DNA of 54,205 nt from the NCBI GenBank assembly GCA_027886885.1, contig JAPCJP010000006.1, positions 15,455-69,659 of the forward strand, in the 5' to 3' direction. A program made the translations under genes and the position numbers. The notes below the pieces were generated by a model. It had not been told where the DNA came from. It did no database searches and saw nothing but the letters and a program-made list of their open reading frames with translations. Origin of the DNA: Nitrososphaerota archaeon (lineage in GTDB: Archaea > Thermoproteota > Nitrososphaeria > Nitrososphaerales > Gagatemarchaeaceae). Every line of letters begins with the position of its first letter. The first letter of the stretch is position 1. This document shows positions 49,156 to 54,205 of this stretch, in pieces.

Positions 49156-49788
49156 TTGCTGAAGGTCCCTGGAAAACCGAGAGTCTACACGCGCGGGAGG
49201 ATTTCCAAGGGCAGCGGCACGATGATCCTACAGCAACCCTTGCTAAAGGCGACGGTCAAGTTATCAGCGCTAATCGCTGATCTTGATGAGCGGTGGGCCA
49301 TAGGCGGCGACGTCGGAGAGTTGCTCCTGGGAGTCGACGTCAAAGCTGACCACTTGGAGATTGTCACTACCAGGAAAGGAAGCGAAGCGATAGGCGCCAA
49401 GTTTCAGCAGCTGTCTGTGCCTTCTACGTCGGAGGTCCAAGATGGGAGCGCGAACCTCGGGGCGAAGGAAACAGAGAAGAAACTGGAGAGACTTGCCGAC
49501 TGTAGCGGCAACCTCTACGCGGTGTCGGTAAGGAGCCACTACGTCGAGGTAGTATTGGATGGTATAAGGGTCGAGGTCTACGGCGACCTTCAATACAGGG
49601 TTGGCGAACTTGAGTGGGGCGACCCGGTGGTCTTCGAACCGACGGAGGTCAGCATAGTCGGGACGTCCTTGCGAGTGTTCCCCCTGGGACTGAAGAGCGA
49701 GATATACCTGGCCTTGGGCTGGGTTGACCGGGTCGACAAGATCTCAGAAGCACTCATGCGGAGCCAACCTACATCCAGAACCGGCTAA
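49156..49788 (+). CDS. Nucleotidyltransferase-fold-like protein of unknown function (paralogue B)
   Basis: 210 residues from TTG at 49156; an ATG at 49222 (MILQQPLLKATVKL) is an alternative because homology to paralogue A begins about there. Shared blocks: RWAIGGDVGELLLGVDV (A: WWSLGGDLSENMLDVHL), RVGELEWGDPVVFEP and LGLKSEIYLALGWVDRVDK. A charged insertion of ~20 residues is found in the middle. The metal-binding acids are incomplete, as in A, so it may be a non-catalytic nucleotidyltransferase-fold protein. Divergent from the GMC pair. Confidence 0.62.
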   Translation: MLKVPGKPRVYTRGRISKGSGTMILQQPLLKATVKLSALIADLDERWAIGGDVGELLLGVDVKADHLEIVTTRKGSEAIGAKFQQLSVPSTSEVQDGSANLGAKETEKKLERLADCSGNLYAVSVRSHYVEVVLDGIRVEVYGDLQYRVGELEWGDPVVFEPTEVSIVGTSLRVFPLGLKSEIYLALGWVDRVDKISEALMRSQPTSRTG

Positions 49789-49858
49789 TTCCGAAACCGT
49801 TCCCAGGAACTCTAGCTATTTTGCAGACACCCTCCGCTTAGTTTGGACAAATTTCACG

Positions 49859-51274
49859 TCAAGCATCTGTGACGGCTACGGGGATGTAGACCGACCGGAA
49901 GGTGAGGCCGTCCGTCACTGTAACGAGCACCAAGTATCGCCCGGAGGGAGTTTCCGCGCTCACGTTCACTGTCAGCTCGACCATCCGAGTACCGTTTAAG
50001 CCGGAGATTGCGCTGAAGTTCGTCGTCAAGGAGATGTCTAAGGGAACCGAGGTGTGAGATTCAGAGTCTGCGAACTGCACTGTGAGCCGCGCCGAACTAT
50101 CCCCTGTGACCTCCAGCTGGAACTGGCGCGACGCGCCCTGCTCGATATCGTTGTCGGTCGCGTTAGCCGATGAGAAGATAGAGAACCCGGGGGCGATTGA
50201 AGCGTTGACGAAACCAACGACGTTTCCCGTCCACCCGGTAAACCATAGAAGATTGCGGTCTAACCCTACGGTTAAGACATTCGCTATCCCTGACTTTGTA
50301 GACGACTCCGAGACGTTGAACTCGGTAAGGGCCGACCCGTCGTCCGTGATCTCTGCAATCTTGTTGCCGTCGTGCTCATTGAACCAGACGCTGCTCCCGT
50401 TCGATATGAGGTAGTACGGGAGGGTCAGCGGGACCTCCGGGTTGAGAGAAGTGGGGTAGAAACTCCACTGCCTTGATGTGAGATTGAAGAAGGCGACATC
50501 GGAGGCGTCGTGCTCGCCTACCCACACACCCCCGCTCGCTTCGGCCACGCTGTAGGGACCAAGGAGGCTCTGGTTGCCACCAACCTCGTGAAAGCTTGAA
50601 TCGGGCGCCAGGGGGTCGAAGGAGAGAATCTGCCCTTCATTGGCGCTCGCACTTACAGCGGCCAGGTAGGCCAGCGTGGAGTTGTAAAATGTCAACGATG
50701 CCGCGTATTCACCGGCCGCGACAGGGACGGGAAAGTAGCTTACCGAACCGTTGGCCGAGTACACGACCCCTACTTGCGCGGGCTCTGCCGAAGTCGTGAA
50801 CCAGAGGTTCCCGCTGCGGTCTATCGCAAGGTAGAGCGGGGCGTCGCCGCTTTTAAGCGGAATCGAGCTGAAGGTGTCATTTGACGGATTCAATCCAATT
50901 AGCTGGTTGAGGTCGTAGCAGGTCGATCCCGCGCTGTAGAGGTTCGAAGGCCAGGGGTACTCCACAAACGTCCCGTTCCCATAGAGGTGGGCGACGCCAC
51001 GGAGGGCTACCTCTCCGAACCAGACCGAACCGTCGGGGGCGGCCGCTATCGAGTTAGGAGCACGGAGGGGTTTGGGGAGCCGATATGTCGTCACCTCGCC
51101 AAAGCTCTGGGACGAAAGCGTGGTCTTGAAGGCGCCAGACTCTGCCGAGCAAGAACCGAGAGCGCTCTCATTTGCGGTGCTGACCGTCGCCGGACCCGTT
51201 ACGGCCTGAGAGGCCACACCGATCGCTCCTACCAAGATGACAAGAACGACGATGAAGACCAATCGCTCCCCCAA
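49859..51274 (-). CDS. Secreted Vgb/streptogramin-lyase-like beta-propeller protein
   Basis: 471 residues. An N-terminal hydrophobic segment (signal/anchor, ~4-24) and then repeated blade motifs: NSIAAAPDGSVWFGE, YLAIDRSGNLWFTT, ASGGVWVGEHD, LISNGSSVWFNEHDGN and LTVGLDRNLLWFTG. This D-G-x-x-W-F pattern is that of Vgb-type propellers. The last ~100 residues are a beta-sandwich resembling a secreted adhesion domain. Many N-x-S/T sites suggest glycosylation. Downstream of the plastocyanin-like gene on the same strand (42-bp gap). Confidence 0.78.
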   Translation of the reverse strand: MGERLVFIVVLVILVGAIGVASQAVTGPATVSTANESALGSCSAESGAFKTTLSSQSFGEVTTYRLPKPLRAPNSIAAAPDGSVWFGEVALRGVAHLYGNGTFVEYPWPSNLYSAGSTCYDLNQLIGLNPSNDTFSSIPLKSGDAPLYLAIDRSGNLWFTTSAEPAQVGVVYSANGSVSYFPVPVAAGEYAASLTFYNSTLAYLAAVSASANEGQILSFDPLAPDSSFHEVGGNQSLLGPYSVAEASGGVWVGEHDASDVAFFNLTSRQWSFYPTSLNPEVPLTLPYYLISNGSSVWFNEHDGNKIAEITDDGSALTEFNVSESSTKSGIANVLTVGLDRNLLWFTGWTGNVVGFVNASIAPGFSIFSSANATDNDIEQGASRQFQLEVTGDSSARLTVQFADSESHTSVPLDISLTTNFSAISGLNGTRMVELTVNVSAETPSGRYLVLVTVTDGLTFRSVYIPVAVTDA

Positions 51275-51316
51275 TGCGGAGGGTGCCCGCGGAGTATTCT
51301 CGCTGGGTTTCTTCGA

Positions 51317-51994
51317 TTAGGCCACCACGGTGATGGTTCCTTCCATCCAGACCGGATGCCAGGTGCACTGGTAGTGGTACACGCCCGGAGTGGTCAGAGT
51401 GAAGCTAACATTCTGGCCAGGCAATATATCGAACGCCCCGAAGACCTGTCCGCCCGTGGGCCAGGAGACGGATTGGATGACATGACCGAGGTTACTCGGA
51501 TCCTCGTTGACGACGTAGATCGTGTTGTTGACCCCGACCACGACGGTCAAATTCGCAGGATCGAAGGTTAGGCCGAGCTGGCTGGCGTTCGCGAAGTTGA
51601 TTCCTGGGGGAATGATTATCTCAGATGCACCCGCCGGCAAAACGAAACCGCCCTTTTTCGACGAGGTCGCGGTGGAAGAAGGAGATGAAGACGAAGTGCT
51701 CGACGTGTTGCTAGCAGAGTTCGTTGAGCTCGAAGAACTGGAAGAAGAGAAGGAGGTGGTGGCACTGCTGGCACTCTGTATAGTGACGCTGCTAGCGCTA
51801 TTTATCGTGACGCTCGACGTCGTTACAGGCACGTGGGAGGTAGATACGGACGTGCTCGTCGTCACGGACGGAGCCGCGGGCATACCCGAGAATGTGTAGT
51901 AGGATATTCCACCCGCGAGGAAGGCAAATACTATTATCGTTATCACAATGGCACTCGTAGCCATTCCCCCTCGCGGGTCACTGCGTGACCGCAT
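51317..51994 (-). CDS. Membrane-anchored plastocyanin-like blue copper protein with Ser/Thr stalk
   Basis: About 225 aa from ATG at 51994; a longer frame to 52051 passes over a TATA-like TTTAAATTTG (~32 nt upstream of the chosen ATG). One membrane anchor (~12-32), a ~75-residue Ser/Thr-rich stalk, then a cupredoxin domain. Type 1 copper ligands: His in LGHVIQSV and the C-terminal YQCTWHPVWMEG (Cys-x2-His-x3-Met). Plastocyanin-like carriers on the cell surface transfer electrons between membrane complexes or to enzymes; the GMC dehydrogenase could be a donor (inference). Confidence 0.85.
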   Translation of the reverse strand: MRSRSDPRGGMATSAIVITIIVFAFLAGGISYYTFSGMPAAPSVTTSTSVSTSHVPVTTSSVTINSASSVTIQSASSATTSFSSSSSSSSTNSASNTSSTSSSSPSSTATSSKKGGFVLPAGASEIIIPPGINFANASQLGLTFDPANLTVVVGVNNTIYVVNEDPSNLGHVIQSVSWPTGGQVFGAFDILPGQNVSFTLTTPGVYHYQCTWHPVWMEGTITVVA

Positions 51995-52051
51995 AAACCT
52001 CAACAGAATGGCCCTCGCGCCAAATTTAAAGGTTGCCCAGAATGGGTTCAA

Positions 52052-52507
52052 CTATTAGTCGCAGTATTAGCCACCATGCCGAGTTCATGTTCGTGTGAGT
52101 CTGAATCGAGGTCTTCGGCGACCTTCAGATGAGCGCGTGCGAAATGGAGCGGGGAGCTCAGATGCTATTCGAAGCGAGCAAGGTGAACCTAGTTGGCTCG
52201 TCAATCCCGAGCTTCCCACTCGCGCTCAAGAAGGAGTCATACACGGCTACCAATCGACCCGGGAACCAGATCTTACCCAAAAGACTGCTAGAATAATTTC
52301 AAGGTTGAGCTTCCGACGTTTCATCTTCTCCCCAGAGGGGTCTGATATCAGGAAGGACTCGTGGCGAAGTGGCTGAATGACCCAAGATGGGTATAGGGCC
52401 CCTTGTGACTTCGAGTACCAGAAGACCTGGACTAGAGGCTTTTGTCTTGACTGCTGAAGGAAAAACTATCTATAGCTGGTCGAAGCGCTATCAGACAGCC
52501 GTAAAAA
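52052..52507. other. 456-bp gap upstream of the thermosome remnant
   Basis: Lower in GC than the core genes. A plus-strand frame of 93 codons (52095-52376) has no recognisable family and looks non-coding. A 26-codon frame at 52377-52457 encodes a Cys-containing peptide (CDFEYQKTW...FCLDC) that may be chance. The TATA-like CTATCTATAG near 52466-52475 probably belongs to the chaperonin gene. No tRNA is recognised. Confidence 0.4.
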
Positions 52508-54140
52508 ATGTCAGCCACTCGTATCCCGGCTGTAACTCAAAGCGGCGAGCCGGTGATTCTGCTGAAGGAGGGACGAAGTCAAACAAAGGGGCGCGACGCA
52601 ATGGAGAACAACATCGAAGCCGCTAGGTTGCTGTGTGGCATGGTGAGCACATCCCTGGGGCCTCACGGGATGGACAAGTTAATCGTCGAGCCGTTCTATG
52701 ACGGAAGCAGGATTCACGTGACAAACGACGGCGCTTTCATGCTGAAGAAGATGCTGATCCAGCACCCGGCCGCTAGGATTCTCGTTGAAGTCTCCAAGAC
52801 GACCGACAACGAGGTTGGAGATGGAACGACTTCCGCCGTGGTTCTGGCCGGCGCACTCCTCGAGAAGGCCGATGAGCTCCTTCAGAGGGGCCTACACCCG
52901 CTAATCATCGTCGAAGGATTTCGGGAAGCGGCGAAAAAGGCTGGCGAGATCTTAAATCAGATTGCCGAGCGCATCGATCCACACGATCGGGCGGCCTTGG
53001 AGAATGCCGCAAGAACAAGCTTGCGGTCCAAGATAGTCTCTCAGAACTCGGCGAAGATAGCCTCCATGGTGGTTGACGCTGCCTTCGCCGTAGCTGTCGA
53101 ACAGGAGGATGGGACGTTCCGAGTGGACGTGAAGAACATTAAGGTAGAGAAGAGAAAAGGGGGTTCAGTAGTTAACACCGAGTTGGTGCACGGGATATTG
53201 CTGGATCAAAGGGTTGCCTACCCAGGTATGCCGAAGAGGGTAGAAAAAGCCAAGATAGCCTTGGTGAACATGCCTTTCCAGCTAGAAGAGACGGAGATCA
53301 ACTCGTTCATGACAATCTCAGAGCCATCGCAGATTCCTCAGTTCCTAGACCAGCAGAACAATGCACTATCTTGCCATGTCGGGAATTCTGGCCGTTCAAA
53401 AGACGTTGGAATTCGATGCCCCGAATATTGCAAGGGCCACTGGGGCGAGGATGGTCAGCCACTTGAGTGACTTGGCAGAGAAGGATCTTGGATATGCGGA
53501 TCTAGTCGAAGAGAGGCGAGTCGACACGGACAAGATGATGTTCATCACGGGCACCAAAAATCCCAAATCTATTTCCATACTAGTCCGGGGGGCGAACAAG
53601 AACGCCGCCGACGAGGCCGAACGTTGCATTCACGACTCCGTGATGGTGGTCAGGGATCTGATGCGTGACCCTCTGCAGGTCGTTGGCGGAGGAGCGATAG
53701 AAGCCGAAATATCATGCCAGTTGAGAGGTTGGGTCACCCGACTGGAGGGTAAGAAGCAGCTTGCAGCTGAGAAGTACGCAGATGCACTAGAACAGATTCC
53801 CTATATCCTCGCCCAGAACGCAGGGCTCGACCCCATAAACCTGCTAGCAGACCTACGAGCGAAACACGCTGAAGGCGGAGAAGGACGGTGGTACGGGATA
53901 CCAGCCTCAGGCAAGAAGGTGACGGACCTCCGCGCGCAGGCCGTTTTCGAGCCACTGGTAGTCAAGCAACAGATCTTGAAATCTGCCACCGAGGTTGTCT
54001 GCATGCTCCTTCGAATCGATAATGTAATTTCCATAAAGCCGCCAAAGGCGTACGACCCATACGAAAAGAACGTCAACGAGTTCAAGGAGGAGGGAATCTA
54101 TCCGCTACCCCCGCCTTCAGATGGAGCTCATCGTGTGTGA
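52508..54140 (+). pseudogene. thsX: Thermosome (group II chaperonin) subunit with internal deletion and frameshift
   Basis: The 5' part (52508-~53363) encodes the equatorial domain (TLGPHGMDK-like SLGPHGMDKLI, ATP loop [12 protein letters not shown]) and part of the apical domain up to ISEPSQIPQFLDQQNN. The 3' part continues in another frame from HYLAMSGILAV, through ARATGARMV, to the second ATP element VVGGGAIEAEIS and the C-terminus. In related chaperonins these two blocks are separated by ~28 residues (the stretch ending GIDDxAQ). So ~84 bases are missing and the frame is shifted. The tail lacks the usual GGM repeat. Both halves are otherwise intact, suggesting recent loss or an assembly error. 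GC is lower than for neighbours. Confidence 0.85.
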
Positions 54141-54205
54141 GAATCAGATAGTTCCGATACTAATCGCTTGCCGAGGTCCGGCCGATTCTGGCGTTATGGT
54201 CGCAG

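Noticed and set aside
52330-52430. tRNA-like stretch (GTGGCGAAGTGGCTGAATGACC)
   Set aside because: Resembles a D-arm in part, but no matching acceptor, anticodon or T-arm can be folded.
53361-53470. Programmed frameshift in the thermosome gene
   Set aside because: A frameshift alone would not restore the ~28 missing apical-domain residues, and no slippery site is present.
1-54205. CRISPR arrays, rRNA or insertion-sequence ends
   Set aside because: No spaced direct repeats of suitable length, no rRNA-like segments and no transposase or terminal inverted repeats were seen by eye.

Overview
This window is chromosomal DNA from a GC-rich archaeon. The evidence is a set of archaeal information-processing genes: GatD/GatE amidotransferase, archaeal TyrRS and GlyRS, TFB, a TFE-beta/RPC34-like factor, RpoP, Nop5-fibrillarin, Gar1, SRP19, eS8, eS30, Trm1, RNase HII, Elp3 and a group II chaperonin. 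TATA-like elements lie about 25-35 nt upstream of many starts, which suggests many leaderless transcripts. The presence of eS30, a TFE-beta-like protein and a PC4-like protein points to the TACK side. A Nitrososphaeria/Thaumarchaeota-like lineage is my best guess (inference). No ammonia-oxidation gene is visible.

Layout. 1-4.8 kb: partial CocE-type hydrolase, APC permease, and a PLP enzyme fused to a rhodanese domain. 4.9-11.7 kb: sugar kinase, three glycosyltransferases and a DegT aminotransferase (surface glycan or protein glycosylation), with TyrRS in between. 11.7-15.8 kb: RpoP, GlyRS, DUF92 membrane protein, XRE regulator and PC4-like protein. 15.8-20.1 kb: a HerA-NurA DNA-end-processing pair, three related winged-helix proteins, and a divergent control region with repeated TTGCGCAA palindromes. 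20.2-23.4 kb: GatE-GatD. 23.5-29.0 kb: a redox/metal block (VKOR, DUF929 thioredoxin-like, VKOR, two CuA-like cupredoxins, ZIP transporter, regulator, tandem rhodanese). 29.1-35.4 kb: zinc-ribbon membrane protein, GcvH-like/TusA-like fusion, Elp3, eS30, LAGLIDADG endonuclease, PyrK-PyrD. 35.4-43 kb: Nop5-fibrillarin, RNase HII, THEP1, Trm1, RlmE, TFE-beta, TFB, Gar1, SRP19, eS8. 43-52 kb: hypothetical and secreted proteins, a GMC oxidoreductase with a Tat-signal partner, a beta-propeller and a plastocyanin. 52.5-54.1 kb: a broken thermosome gene.

Three observations stand out. (1) The eS30 gene carries a 19-nt insertion that breaks its frame and folds as a textbook bulge-helix-bulge archaeal splice motif. 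Cutting after the second nucleotide of each 3-nt bulge restores the conserved protein exactly. (2) In five genes (eS30, DegT aminotransferase, HerA, second VKOR, a hypothetical) the codon where homology, reading-frame limits or promoter position place the start is ACG, with no usable ATG/GTG/TTG nearby. (3) A LAGLIDADG homing-endonuclease ORF directly abuts and overlaps the intron-bearing eS30 gene. Together these suggest unusual mRNA processing or initiation in this lineage. Everything here is read by eye; no database search was run.
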